NCBI RefSeq assembly: GCF_000961885.1
Contig: NZ_JZKH01000096.1
Location: 1-27,407 of the forward strand
Length of the DNA: 27,407 nucleotides
Origin: Streptomyces rubellomurinus
GTDB lineage: Bacteria; Actinomycetota; Actinomycetes; Streptomycetales; Streptomycetaceae
Direction: 5' to 3'
Below the pieces are notes generated by a model. That model did no database searches. It worked only from the letters and a program-made list of their open reading frames with translations, and had not been told where the DNA came from. Made by a program: the position numbers and the translations under genes. Positions 14,603 to 21,746 of this stretch are shown here, piece after piece. Positions within the stretch are counted from its first letter, which is position 1, and every line of letters starts with the position of its first letter.

Positions 14603-15010
14603 TCATTCCGGGAGGCCGCGTACCAGCCGGACCCGCCGCGCCACCGCCTGCGCCCCGCCGCTGCCCCGCACCACCCCGACGTAGCCCGCCGCCTCCGCGG
14701 CCAGCGCCTCCGGGTTCGGGCAGAGGAAGCCGAACAGCCAGACGTGCTGCGCGCTGTCGCGCTCCGGCAGCGCCCGCCAGCCGTCGCCCCAGGCCGCCGC
14801 CAGCGCCTCGGCGCAGCGCTCGACCGCGAGCGGCGAGCGGTCGTCCCACTCCTCCCGCAGCCACCGCTCGAAGTTGCGGCCCGCCGCCCGGGCGTCCCGC
14901 AGGGTGCCCTGCCCCGAGAGCAGCCGGTCGACGATGGCTCCCTGCGGCTCCGCCTCGTGCTCCGCCTCGTGTTCCACCTGGTGCTCCGCCCGTTCCGTCA
15001 TGGCGGCCAT
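14603..15010 (-). CDS. Hypothetical 135-aa protein with His/Glu repeat N-terminus
   Basis: I do not recognise the family. The N-terminus (after MAAMTERA) is a His/Glu repeat, EHQVEHEAEHEAEPQ, from degenerate 12-bp DNA repeats; the rest is a soluble helical domain with RNFERWLREEWDDRSPLAVERCAEALAAAWGDGW and HVWLFGFLCPNPEALAAEAAGYVGV. No signal peptide or membrane span. Start is ambiguous between ATG at 15010 and ATG at 15001; neither has a good ribosome site. The open frame extends far upstream to 16129, but that part is the antisense shadow of the membrane-protein gene. It diverges from that gene at about 15010/15129. Confidence 0.6.
   Translation of the reverse strand: MAAMTERAEHQVEHEAEHEAEPQGAIVDRLLSGQGTLRDARAAGRNFERWLREEWDDRSPLAVERCAEALAAAWGDGWRALPERDSAQHVWLFGFLCPNPEALAAEAAGYVGVVRGSGGAQAVARRVRLVRGLPE
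14947..14994 (-). repeat. Degenerate 12-bp tandem repeat coding His-Glu-Ala-Glu
   Basis: Two perfect GCTCCGCCTCGT units (14947-14958, 14959-14970) followed by two diverged units to 14994. On the minus strand they encode HEAE-type repeats near the N-terminus of the 135-aa protein. Confidence 0.7.
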
Positions 15011-15128
15011 GCTTCGGCAATCCGGGCGGGTGGGCAAGACCGCCCGGGCCCGATGGTGGGGAAAACCCGACCACAGGACTCGACTTGACCCCGCTGACCC
15101 GGCTGACCTGCGCCGATGCAATGGAGGG

Positions 15129-16403
15129 GTGAGACATCGAACGCGATGGTGGTGGTGCGGCGGGTGGCTGCTCGCGGCCGGCTGGGCGGGGGCCTTCCCG
15201 CTGCTCTCCGGCCTCGGCCCGCACCGGAGTTGGGGGTCCTGGGCGGCCCTCGGGTACCTGGCGGCGGCACTCGCCGCGGTGACGCTGCGGCGGTACGAGC
15301 ACGTCGTCCTCGCCTTCGCCGGGGCGGTGGTGCTGCCGCTGCTCGCCCTGGTGCTGACCGGGCGCGGGCAGAGCGAGGTCGGCGTCATCGAGCGCTCCGG
15401 CACGCTGCTGCTGCACACCGGCACGCCGTACCTCGCCGAGCCGCGGTCCGTCGCCGAGTACACGCCGTACCTGCCCGCGATGGCGCTGCTCGGACTCCCC
15501 CGGGCCGTCCTCGGCGCGACCCCGCTCGGCGACGCCCGGCTGTGGTGCGCGGCGGTGTTCGCGCTCTGCGTGCTGCGGACCGTCCCCGCCGGGCGCCGGC
15601 TCGGCCTGGCCGCGCTCACCGCCTCGCCGGTGATCGCGCTGCCGCTGGCCGTCAGCGGCGTCGACCTGCCGCTCACCGGGCTGTGCTGGTACGCCGTCGT
15701 CCGTGCGGCCCAGGGCCGGGCGGGCGCCGCCGGGTGGGCGCTCGCCGTCGCCTGCGCGCTCAAGTGGACGGCCTGGCCCGCCGTCGCGGTCGTCGTGGCG
15801 CTGCTCGCGGCCACCGCCGGGCGGCGGGCCGCGCTGTCCGGGGCGGCCCGCGCCGCGGGCGGGGCGGCGCTGCTGGTGCTGCCGTGGGCGCTGCGCTCGC
15901 CGGGGCCGCTCGTCCAGCAGGTGTTCGCCTTCCCCACCGGGCGCGGCGACCTGCCCACGCCCGCCGCCAGCCCGCTGCCCGGACGGCTGCTCGCCGACCT
16001 CGGCCCGGCCGGCTGGTGGGCGGCCACCGGGCTGCTGCTGGCCGCCGGGCTCGCGGTCGGGGCGTCGCTGCTCGCCCGGCCGCCCCGGGACGCGGCCGGC
16101 GCCGCGCGGCGGCTGGCCCTCGGCCTCACGGCCGCGTTCCTGCTCGCCCCCGCCGGGCGGTTCGGCTACCTCGCGCTGCCGCTCGTCCTGTTCCTGCTCT
16201 CCGTGTTCTGCCTACCGAATCGAGGCGCGTTCCCGTCATGGACACCACGCTCGTCGTCACCAACGACTTCCCGCCCCGCCAGGGCGGCATCGAAACCTTC
16301 GTCCACGCGATGGCGACCCGCCTCCCCGGCCACCGCGTCGTGGTCTACACCTCCGCCGAACCGGGCGCGGCCCGCCACGACGCGGCCCTCCCCTTCCCGG
16401 TGA
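15129..16403 (+). CDS. GT-C-like polytopic membrane protein (GT87/DUF2029-like), C-terminus overlapping pimB
   Basis: A 424-aa protein with roughly ten hydrophobic helices up to about residue 366. The first loop after helix 3 contains SGTLLLHTGTPYLAEPRSVAEYTPYLPAMALLG, the type of loop seen in polyprenyl-phosphate-dependent GT-C mannosyltransferases, and ALKWTAWPAVAVV resembles the GT87 lysine segment. A membrane glycosyltransferase role is therefore plausible but not proven. The start GTG at 15129 is the only start in frame after the divergent gene; GGAGG lies almost directly in front of it, an unusually short spacing. After the last helix (RFGYLALPLVLFLLSVFCL) the frame continues 55 residues of Ser/Pro/Arg-rich sequence inside the next gene, which looks like out-of-frame reading; a lost stop or sequencing frameshift near 16210-16240 is possible. 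Confidence 0.65.
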   Translation: MRHRTRWWWCGGWLLAAGWAGAFPLLSGLGPHRSWGSWAALGYLAAALAAVTLRRYEHVVLAFAGAVVLPLLALVLTGRGQSEVGVIERSGTLLLHTGTPYLAEPRSVAEYTPYLPAMALLGLPRAVLGATPLGDARLWCAAVFALCVLRTVPAGRRLGLAALTASPVIALPLAVSGVDLPLTGLCWYAVVRAAQGRAGAAGWALAVACALKWTAWPAVAVVVALLAATAGRRAALSGAARAAGGAALLVLPWALRSPGPLVQQVFAFPTGRGDLPTPAASPLPGRLLADLGPAGWWAATGLLLAAGLAVGASLLARPPRDAAGAARRLALGLTAAFLLAPAGRFGYLALPLVLFLLSVFCLPNRGAFPSWTPRSSSPTTSRPARAASKPSSTRWRPASPATASWSTPPPNRARPATTRPSPSR

Positions 16404-17389
16404 TCCGCGACCGCGCCCGCACCCTGCTGCCCACCGGCCGGGTCACCCGCCGGACCGCCGAACTCGCCCGCGCGCACGGCTGCGACCGCGTCTGGTACGG
16501 CGCGGCCGCGCCGCTCGCCGCCATGACACCCGGGCTGCTGCGCCTGGCCCCCGGCGTCCGCCGCACCGTCGCCACCACCCACGGCCACGAGATCTGGTGG
16601 GCCCGCACCCCCGGCGCCCGGCGACTGCTGCGCCGGATCGGGCGCAGCGTCGACGTGGTCACCTACCTCGGCGCGTACACCCGCGCCCGGATCGCCCCCG
16701 CCCTCGGGCCGGACGCCCACCTGGCCCGGCTCGTCCCGGGCGTCGACCCGGCCGTGTTCCGGCCGGCCGGGCCCCGCTCCGGCGGTCCGGTGATCCTGTG
16801 CGTCGCCCGGCTCGTCCCGCGCAAGGGCCAGGACGTGCTGATCCGCGCCCTGCCCGCGATCCGCCGGGCCGTCCCCGGCACGGAACTGGTGCTGGTCGGC
16901 CGCGGCCCGGACGAGGACCGGCTGCGGGCCCTGGCCCTGCGGCACACCGACCCGGGCACCGTGCGGTTCACCGGCGGCCTCGACCACGCGGACACCGCCG
17001 CCTGGTACGCGCGGGCCGACGTGTTCGCCATGCCCTGCCGCACCCGCCGGCTCGGCCTGGAGGCCGAAGGCCTCGGCATCGTCTACCTGGAGGCGGCCGC
17101 CGCCGGCCTCCCGGTGGTGGCCGGCCGCTCCGGCGGCGCCCCCGACACCGTCCTGGACGGCGTCACCGGCCACGTCGTCGACGGCCGCGACCCCGCCGAC
17201 GTCGCCGCCACCCTCACCCGCCTCCTCCTCGCCCCGCCCGCCGAGCGCGCCCGGATGGGCACGGCGGGCCGGCGCTGGGCCCGGGAGCACTGGTCCTGGG
17301 ACGCCTCCGCCGACCGCCTCGCCCAACTCCTGGATCCGGCGCACCCGTTGGACGGCCTCACGGCGAACACCCCGGCCCTGCACGCCTGA
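16238..17389 (+). CDS. pimB: PimB'-type GDP-mannose-dependent phosphatidylinositol-mannoside mannosyltransferase
   Basis: A 383-aa GT4-family GT-B enzyme. It matches the mycobacterial PimB' (Rv2188c) from the start: LVVTNDFPPRQGGIETFV (5-22, Gly-Gly nucleotide loop), RVWYGAAAPLAAM (84-96), ATTHGHEIWW (112-121), VVTYLGAYTRARIA, VPGVDPAVFRP, CVARLVPRKGQDVLIRALP (188-206; Arg191 and Lys196 bind the diphosphate), YARADVFAMPCRTRR, and the EX7E motif EGLGIVYLE (277-285) with SGGAPDTV. PimB' transfers the second mannose to phosphatidylinositol monomannoside on the cytoplasmic face. The ATG at 16238 gives exactly the family's N-terminus, with no good ribosome site, so it may depend on translation of the overlapping upstream gene. 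It converges on the barstar-like gene with only a 12-base gap. Confidence 0.9.
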   Translation: MDTTLVVTNDFPPRQGGIETFVHAMATRLPGHRVVVYTSAEPGAARHDAALPFPVIRDRARTLLPTGRVTRRTAELARAHGCDRVWYGAAAPLAAMTPGLLRLAPGVRRTVATTHGHEIWWARTPGARRLLRRIGRSVDVVTYLGAYTRARIAPALGPDAHLARLVPGVDPAVFRPAGPRSGGPVILCVARLVPRKGQDVLIRALPAIRRAVPGTELVLVGRGPDEDRLRALALRHTDPGTVRFTGGLDHADTAAWYARADVFAMPCRTRRLGLEAEGLGIVYLEAAAAGLPVVAGRSGGAPDTVLDGVTGHVVDGRDPADVAATLTRLLLAPPAERARMGTAGRRWAREHWSWDASADRLAQLLDPAHPLDGLTANTPALHA

Positions 17390-17401
17390 TCGCGCGTGGG
17401 A

Positions 17402-17692
17402 TCAGGCGACCGGGTGAACGCAGAGCCGGTTCACATCCCCGTCGAAGGTCTCCGCCAGCAGCCGCGCCTCCCAGCCGTTCCCGGCGAAGAGCCCCCGCGC
17501 GTCGACGTGGATGACCAGGGTGTCGTGACTGTCGATCACCTCGGAGATGCCCCGGGTGTCGATGGTGTCCGACCACGCGTCCAGGTTCCGGCCGAACCAG
17601 CCCGGCAGGCCGCAGGGCTCGTCGAGGGCGTCCCAGAAGTCCTTCATCGTCTCGATCCGTCGACCGCGCAGGTCGACCCGCAGCTCCGTCAT
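17402..17692 (-). CDS. Barstar-family (ribonuclease inhibitor) protein
   Basis: A 96-aa protein with the barstar signature: VDLRGRRIETMKDFWDAL (7-24), then LPGWFGRNLDAWSDTI (29-44), which aligns with the LPxYYGxNLDALWDC of barstar. Asp38 and Asp42 correspond to barstar Asp35 and Asp39, the residues that block the barnase active site. The C-terminal beta strand is VIHVDARG. Barstar family proteins neutralise barnase-like RNases in the cytoplasm. No barnase-like gene is visible in this window, so this is an orphan immunity protein here. Start: ATG at 17692, overlapping the upstream membrane protein stop (ATGA), with GGAGG seven bases upstream. It forms a coupled pair with that membrane protein and faces a TetR gene beyond it. 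Confidence 0.88.
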   Translation of the reverse strand: MTELRVDLRGRRIETMKDFWDALDEPCGLPGWFGRNLDAWSDTIDTRGISEVIDSHDTLVIHVDARGLFAGNGWEARLLAETFDGDVNRLCVHPVA

Positions 17693-18084
17693 CGCGGGTC
17701 CTCCGGGCTCGGCGCGGCGGCCGCGAGCAGGGCGGCGAACACGAGCGGGGCGAGCGCCTGGTAGCCGATCCACACCTCGCCCCCGGCGCCGCTGCCCCGC
17801 CGGGTGAGCAGCAGGCCGGCCAGCGCCGCCAGCACCCAGCCGGCGTCGTAGCCGACCATCAGCCGGGTGTACAGGCGCAGCGGCCGCCTCCGCGCGTACC
17901 CGAGCTCGGCCCCGCCGCCGACCAGCAGTGCCACGCCGCAGCTCACCATCAGCCACACCGGCACGCCGAGCCGGTCCCCTAGCGGCGCGGCGCCGGCTCC
18001 GAAGACGGCGGCGAGCAGCAGCTTGAAGCCGCCGTCCGCGAGGATGCCCGCCCTCCGGCGGGCCTCGGTCCTGGTCTGCGTCAT
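17689..18084 (-). CDS. Four-helix membrane protein coupled to the barstar-like gene
   Basis: I do not recognise the family. The 131 residues have a basic N-terminus (MTQTRTEARRR), then four hydrophobic segments (about 18-37, 42-58, 74-95 and 105-123) joined by short loops such as YARRRPLRLYTRL and LTRRGSGAGGEVWIG. The protein looks like a small integral membrane protein with both ends inside. ATG at 18084 has a good GGGGAGG site eight bases upstream. Its stop overlaps the barstar ATG by four bases. The divergent TetR gene and the operator-like dyad between them suggest that the pair is repressed together. Whether membrane protein and barstar cooperate is unknown. Confidence 0.75.
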   Translation of the reverse strand: MTQTRTEARRRAGILADGGFKLLLAAVFGAGAAPLGDRLGVPVWLMVSCGVALLVGGGAELGYARRRPLRLYTRLMVGYDAGWVLAALAGLLLTRRGSGAGGEVWIGYQALAPLVFAALLAAAAPSPEDPR

Positions 18085-18115
18085 GTGCCATGCCTCCCCG
18101 TGCGGCGACTTCTCT

Positions 18116-18135
18116 CGTAATGAGATTACGGTAAT
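18116..18135. promoter_or_regulatory. TetR operator-like dyads and promoter
   Basis: CGTAAT-gag-ATTACG (18116-18130) is a perfect dyad and overlaps a second, ATTAC-g-GTAAT (18125-18135). The stretch is much AT-richer than its surroundings and includes TAATAA (18132-18137), seven bases before the TetR ATG, so the TetR message may be leaderless with the operator across its -10. Confidence 0.65.
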
Positions 18136-18144
18136 AATGAACCT

Positions 18145-18744
18145 ATGCGCATGACGAGGGCCGAGTCCAAGGAACGCAACCGCCGCGCCCTGTTGGACGC
18201 CGCGTTCGAGGTCGTCTCCCGGGACGGCTACCGGGCCCGGCTGGAGGAGATCGCCGAGCGGGCCGGGGTGACCACCGGCGCCGTCTACTCGCTGTTCGGC
18301 AGCAAGAACGGCCTGGTCGTCGCCCTGGTCGCCGACTACTTGCGCCCGCACTACGCGGAGATCGAGCGGGCCGTCCCGGCCGAGCTGGACCTGCTCGCGG
18401 CGGTCGACGCCTTCGCCCGGTACTACCGCCGCACCTGCGACGCCGCCGACGCGCTGCCCGCGCTGTCGCTGCAGGTCACCCTGCTCGACATGGCCGTCCA
18501 CGACCCGGACCTGCGGGCGCGTCTCGCCGAGTCCGTCCGGGCCCAGGAGCAGCACCTGATCGAGCTGTTCACCGGGCGGCCCCACGGCGGCGGCGCCGTC
18601 ACGCCGGAGCAGGCGCGGCACCTGGTCACCGCGCTGCGGGCGCTGTTCGTCGGCCTCTGCCAGGGCGTCGTCCTGGGCCTCGCCCCGGACGCCGACGAGC
18701 AGTTCTTCGCCGACGCCGCCCGCGCCCTGACGCCGCGACCGTAG
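18145..18744 (+). CDS. TetR-family transcriptional regulator, divergent from the barstar pair
   Basis: A 199-aa regulator with the typical TetR DNA-binding region: ESKERNRRALLDAAFEVVSRDG, RLEEIAERAGVTTGAVYSLFGSKNGLVVALV (about 7-60), then a helical ligand domain with two cysteines (Cys around 103 and 176) that could sense thiol-reactive compounds, though that is speculation. Start ATG at 18145, no ribosome site; a second ATG lies at 18151. TAATAA just upstream and a palindromic dyad covering it suggest leaderless, self-repressed transcription. The gene's stop at 18744 lies three bases from the convergent response-regulator stop at 18748, so neither has an independent terminator between them. 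Confidence 0.92.
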   Translation: MRMTRAESKERNRRALLDAAFEVVSRDGYRARLEEIAERAGVTTGAVYSLFGSKNGLVVALVADYLRPHYAEIERAVPAELDLLAAVDAFARYYRRTCDAADALPALSLQVTLLDMAVHDPDLRARLAESVRAQEQHLIELFTGRPHGGGAVTPEQARHLVTALRALFVGLCQGVVLGLAPDADEQFFADAARALTPRP

Positions 18745-18747
18745 AGG

Positions 18748-19404
18748 TCACTCCGCCCGCAGGTGGGCCAGGACGGCCAGCACCCGCCGGTTCCCCTCGG
18801 TCGGATCGAGGTCGAGCTTGGTGAAGATGTTGCCGCAGTGCTTCACCACCGAGGCCTCGGTGATGCACAGCCTCCCGGCGATCGCCTGGTTGTTCAGCCC
18901 CTCCGCCATCAGCGCCAGCACCTCGCGCTCGCGCGGGGTGAGCCGGGCCAGCGGCCGGTCGGCGGACCGGGCGCGCAGCAGGACGCGGACGACCTCCGGG
19001 TCGATGACCGTCTCCCCGGCGGCGACCCGGCGCAGCGCGTCGAGGAAGTCGGCGACGTCGCCGACGCGGTCCTTCAACAGGTAGCCCAGGCCCGCCGGTT
19101 GGGCGCCCGCGGCGGCGAGCAGGCCGGTGGCGTACGGGGTGGCCACGTACTGGGAGAGGACGAGGACGGGCAGGCCGGGGTGGCGCTCGCGCAGGGTGAG
19201 GGCGGCACGCAGGCCTTCGTCGGTGTGGTCGGGGGGCATCCGGACGTCGGTGACGACGATGTCGGGCCGCTCGGCGTCGACGGCGGCGACCAGCGCCCGC
19301 GCGTCGCCGACCGCCGCGACGACCCGGTGGCCCCCGAGGGCGAGGAGTTCGGCGAGGCCGGCCCGCAGCAGCACGGCGTCCTCGGCGATCACGATCCGGA
19401 GCAC
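18748..19404 (-). CDS. NarL/FixJ-family response regulator
   Basis: A 218-aa two-component response regulator. The receiver domain opens LRIVIAEDAVLLRAGLAELL with the acidic pair near residues 8-9 and the phospho-acceptor Asp53 in DIVVTDVRMPP; the LVLSQY and GYLLKDR segments supply the conserved Ser/Thr and Lys. The C-terminal LuxR-type helix-turn-helix is LTPREREVLALMAEGLNNQAIAGRLCITEASVVKHCGNIFTKL (about 155-200). Start GTG at 19404, preceded by GGAGG with a five-base gap; the gene overlaps the histidine kinase by 16 bases, so both are made from one message. Target genes are not evident; the EamA transporter immediately upstream on the same strand is one candidate. Confidence 0.95.
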   Translation of the reverse strand: MLRIVIAEDAVLLRAGLAELLALGGHRVVAAVGDARALVAAVDAERPDIVVTDVRMPPDHTDEGLRAALTLRERHPGLPVLVLSQYVATPYATGLLAAAGAQPAGLGYLLKDRVGDVADFLDALRRVAAGETVIDPEVVRVLLRARSADRPLARLTPREREVLALMAEGLNNQAIAGRLCITEASVVKHCGNIFTKLDLDPTEGNRRVLAVLAHLRAE

Positions 19405-20684
19405 GGCACCTCCAGGCGCAGGGTGGTGGGGCCGCCGGTCGGGCTGGTCACCATCAGCCGCCCGCGCAGCAGGGCGACCCGGTCGGCGAGCCCGGCGAGG
19501 CCGGCCCCGGCGGACGGGTCGGCGCCGCCGCGGCCGTCGTCGGTGACCCGGACGACGAGCCGGCCGCCCTCGACCCGTCCGTGGACGGCGATCGCGGTGG
19601 CGCCGCTGTGCTTGGCGGCGTTGGTGAGCGCCTCGGTGACGGTGAAGTAGGCGGTGGTCTCGACGGGTTGGGGCAGCCGGCCGGGCAGGTCGATGTCGGC
19701 GGTGACCGGGATCGGGTGGCGCAGCGCGACCTCGGCGACGGCGGCGGCGAGGCCGTGGTCGGTGAGCACCTGCGGGTGGATGCCCCGGACGAGGGCGCGC
19801 AGCTGCTCCAGCGCCTGCCGGGCCTCGCCGCGCGCCCGGGTGACCAGCTGCACCGCCCGCCCGTCGCTGTCGCGCAGCTCGTACTCGGCGAGCCCGAGGG
19901 TCATGCTGAGCGCGACCAGCTGCTGCTGCGCGCCGTCGTGCAGGTCGCGTTCGATGCGGCGCCGTTCGGCTTCGAAGGCGTCGGCCAACCGGGCCCGGGA
20001 GCGGGTGAGTTCGATGACCTGGCGGCCGAGGTCGTCCTCCCGGGGCCCGAGCAGCAGGCGGGCGAGCGCGACCTGGGCGCCGGTGAGCAGCGCCCCCGCG
20101 TAGGCGCAGAGCAGCAGTCCGGCGAGCCCGGCGGCGGTGAACGGCAGGGCGGCGAGCGGGCCGGCGACGGCCTGCCCGGGGATGAGCATGACGGTCTCCG
20201 GGGCGAGCGCCCACACCACCAGCGGGGAGACGGTGAACGCCCCGGCGAGCAGCAGCGCGGCCGTGAAGCCGAGCGAGGCGGCGGCGAGGACGGTCGCCGC
20301 CAGTGCGGCGTGGGCGAGTTCGCGCCAGGTGGCGCGCTCGCGCAGCCGGGTGCGGACCACGGCGCGGCGCCCGGCCCCGGGCAGCCGCCGGTGCGGGTCG
20401 GGCAGCGGGACGGGTTCGACGAGCCGCAGCCGCCACCGCTCCACGGCCCCGGCCGGGATGCCGGCGAGCGCCACGGCGAGCAGCACCAGCAGGCCCACGC
20501 CGACCACGGAGAGCAGCAGGCCGAGCGCCAGCAGCAGGGCGAGCACGGCCAGCAGCAGCACCCCGGACAGCCCGCCGACCAGCAGGTACGCCCAGCAGCG
20601 CGGCGTCCAGCGGCTGAACGGGAAGCGCAGCGGGTGGGCCCGCAACGCGGCCCAGACGGCCACCGGCTGCGGATCCTCGTTCAC
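19389..20684 (-). CDS. NarL-type sensor histidine kinase (HisKA_3)
   Basis: A 431-aa membrane kinase. The N-terminal sensor has RFPFSRWTPRCWAYLLVGGL then four to six hydrophobic helices in two clusters (about 31-77 and 125-205), as in the streptomycete sensor-domain type. The dimerisation/phospho-acceptor region is ERRRIERDLHDGAQQQLVAL with His249; the ATPase part has the N-box TEALTNAAKHSG (Asn355), DDGRGGAD (382-389) and a final GLAGLADRVALLRGRL. It phosphorylates the coupled regulator. The GTG start at 20684 has no ribosome site but has TAGGCT six bases before it, so it may be leaderless; that TAGGCT contains the stop codon of the EamA gene nine bases upstream. The signal is unknown; clusters of similar pairs respond to envelope stress. 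Confidence 0.95.
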   Translation of the reverse strand: MNEDPQPVAVWAALRAHPLRFPFSRWTPRCWAYLLVGGLSGVLLLAVLALLLALGLLLSVVGVGLLVLLAVALAGIPAGAVERWRLRLVEPVPLPDPHRRLPGAGRRAVVRTRLRERATWRELAHAALAATVLAAASLGFTAALLLAGAFTVSPLVVWALAPETVMLIPGQAVAGPLAALPFTAAGLAGLLLCAYAGALLTGAQVALARLLLGPREDDLGRQVIELTRSRARLADAFEAERRRIERDLHDGAQQQLVALSMTLGLAEYELRDSDGRAVQLVTRARGEARQALEQLRALVRGIHPQVLTDHGLAAAVAEVALRHPIPVTADIDLPGRLPQPVETTAYFTVTEALTNAAKHSGATAIAVHGRVEGGRLVVRVTDDGRGGADPSAGAGLAGLADRVALLRGRLMVTSPTGGPTTLRLEVPCSGS

Positions 20685-20690
20685 CCGTCC

Positions 20691-20696
20691 AGCCTA
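20691..20696 (-). promoter_or_regulatory. -10 element (TAGGCT) for a leaderless histidine-kinase message
   Basis: TAGGCT-GGACGG-GTG: hexamer, six bases, start codon. The TAG is also the stop codon of the upstream EamA gene. The GNAT gene (14531) has the same arrangement. Confidence 0.45.
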
Positions 20697-21623
20697 ACCC
20701 GCCGACTGACGGGCCTTCGGCGCGGGCGCGGTCGCCGGCGCGGCCGCGGGGGCCCGGCGGGGGCGGGTGAGGGCGACGGCGGCGATCACCAGGGCGCCGC
20801 CGGCCAGGGCGTTCCAGCCGACCGGCTCGTCGAGCACGGTGGCGCCCAGCGCGGTGGAGAACAGCGGGACGGCGTAGGTGACGGCGGAGGCCACGGTGGT
20901 GCCGGCCGCCCGGACCAGGCCGAGGTTGAGCAGGTAGGCCACCCCCGTGCCGAAGGCGCCGAGCGCCAGCAGGGCGGCGGCCGCGCCCACGCCCGGCCAG
21001 TGCGGGGCGCCCGCCGCGAACGGTGCGACCAGCGCCAACTCGGCTGCGGCGCAGCCGATCTGGAGCGCGGAGAGCACGGTGACGGACTCCGTCCGGCCGG
21101 ACAGGAAGCGGCGCAGGTAGGCGAAGCCGGCGCCGTAGCAGCAGGCGGCGGCCAGGCAGGCGAGCGCGCCGGTGGTCGCGCCCGCGCCGAGGCCGTGCCA
21201 GACGCCGAGCACGGTGAGCACGCCCGCGAAGCCGAGCGCCAGGCCGAGCAGCCGGCGGGCGCCGGGGCGGCGCTCCTCGCGGACGGTGAGCACCGTGAAC
21301 AGCACGGTGAACAGCGGGGTGGTGGCGTTCATCACCCCGGCGAGGACGGTGGAGACCTCCGTCTCGCCGAAGGAGAACAGGGTGAACGGCACGGTGTTCA
21401 GCAGCACGGCCACCGCCGCCGAGTGCCCCCACAGCGCCCGGTCGCGCGGGGCCCGCTCGCCGCGCGCCAGCAGGATCGCCCACAGCGTGGCCGCGCCGAG
21501 CACGCAGCGCCAGGCCGCCACCCACACCGGCGGGACGCCCGCGTCGACCGCCACCTTGATCAGGGCGAAGCTCGCGCCCCAGATCGCCGACAGGGCCGTG
21601 AAGCCCGGCAACCAGCTCCGCAC
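20694..21623 (-). CDS. EamA/DMT-superfamily transporter
   Basis: A 309-aa drug/metabolite transporter with ten predicted helices in two EamA repeats: the first about 5-140 (FTALSAIWGASFALIKVAVDAGVPP; MNATTPLFTVLFTVLTVREER) and the second about 150-290 (GAGFAYLRRFL; VTYAVPLFSTALGATVLDEPVGWNALAGGALVI). The two halves have the usual inverted pseudo-symmetry. Start GTG at 21623 with GGAGG eight bases upstream; a GTG at 21635 is a weaker alternative. Downstream, the histidine kinase begins nine bases after its stop, so the three minus-strand genes may form one transcript. It diverges from a LysR gene with a direct-repeat region between, so LysR control is possible. Substrate cannot be predicted from sequence. 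Confidence 0.9.
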   Translation of the reverse strand: MRSWLPGFTALSAIWGASFALIKVAVDAGVPPVWVAAWRCVLGAATLWAILLARGERAPRDRALWGHSAAVAVLLNTVPFTLFSFGETEVSTVLAGVMNATTPLFTVLFTVLTVREERRPGARRLLGLALGFAGVLTVLGVWHGLGAGATTGALACLAAACCYGAGFAYLRRFLSGRTESVTVLSALQIGCAAAELALVAPFAAGAPHWPGVGAAAALLALGAFGTGVAYLLNLGLVRAAGTTVASAVTYAVPLFSTALGATVLDEPVGWNALAGGALVIAAVALTRPRRAPAAAPATAPAPKARQSAG

Positions 21624-21640
21624 CCCGACCACCTCCCTCT

Positions 21641-21678
21641 CCGCGTTGTCGCTGGACCCTCCCGCGTTGTCGCTGGAC
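21641..21678. repeat. 17-bp direct repeat between EamA and LysR genes
   Basis: CCGCGTTGTCGCTGGAC occurs at 21641-21657 and 21662-21678 with a 21-bp period, two helical turns, and the second copy reads into TGTC-gctg-GACA, a short inverted repeat. The location in the divergent intergenic region suggests a regulator-binding pair. Confidence 0.7.
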
Positions 21679-21731
21679 AGAGCGTGGCCCGGGTGCGCAG
21701 CATGAGTCCAACAAGTGGCGGTGCGAGGGGG

Positions 21732-21746
21732 ATGAGGAACTCTCAT
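21732..21746 (+). promoter_or_regulatory. Small dyad overlapping LysR ribosome site and start
   Basis: ATGAG-GAACT-CTCAT (21732-21746) spans the GAGG ribosome site and the start codon at 21745. It could weakly hide the start in mRNA; possibly chance. Confidence 0.2.

Noticed and set aside
12569..15088. An 839-codon plus-strand frame
   Set aside because: Shadow of the aminotransferase and acetyltransferase genes; Pro/Arg/Ala translation with no domains.
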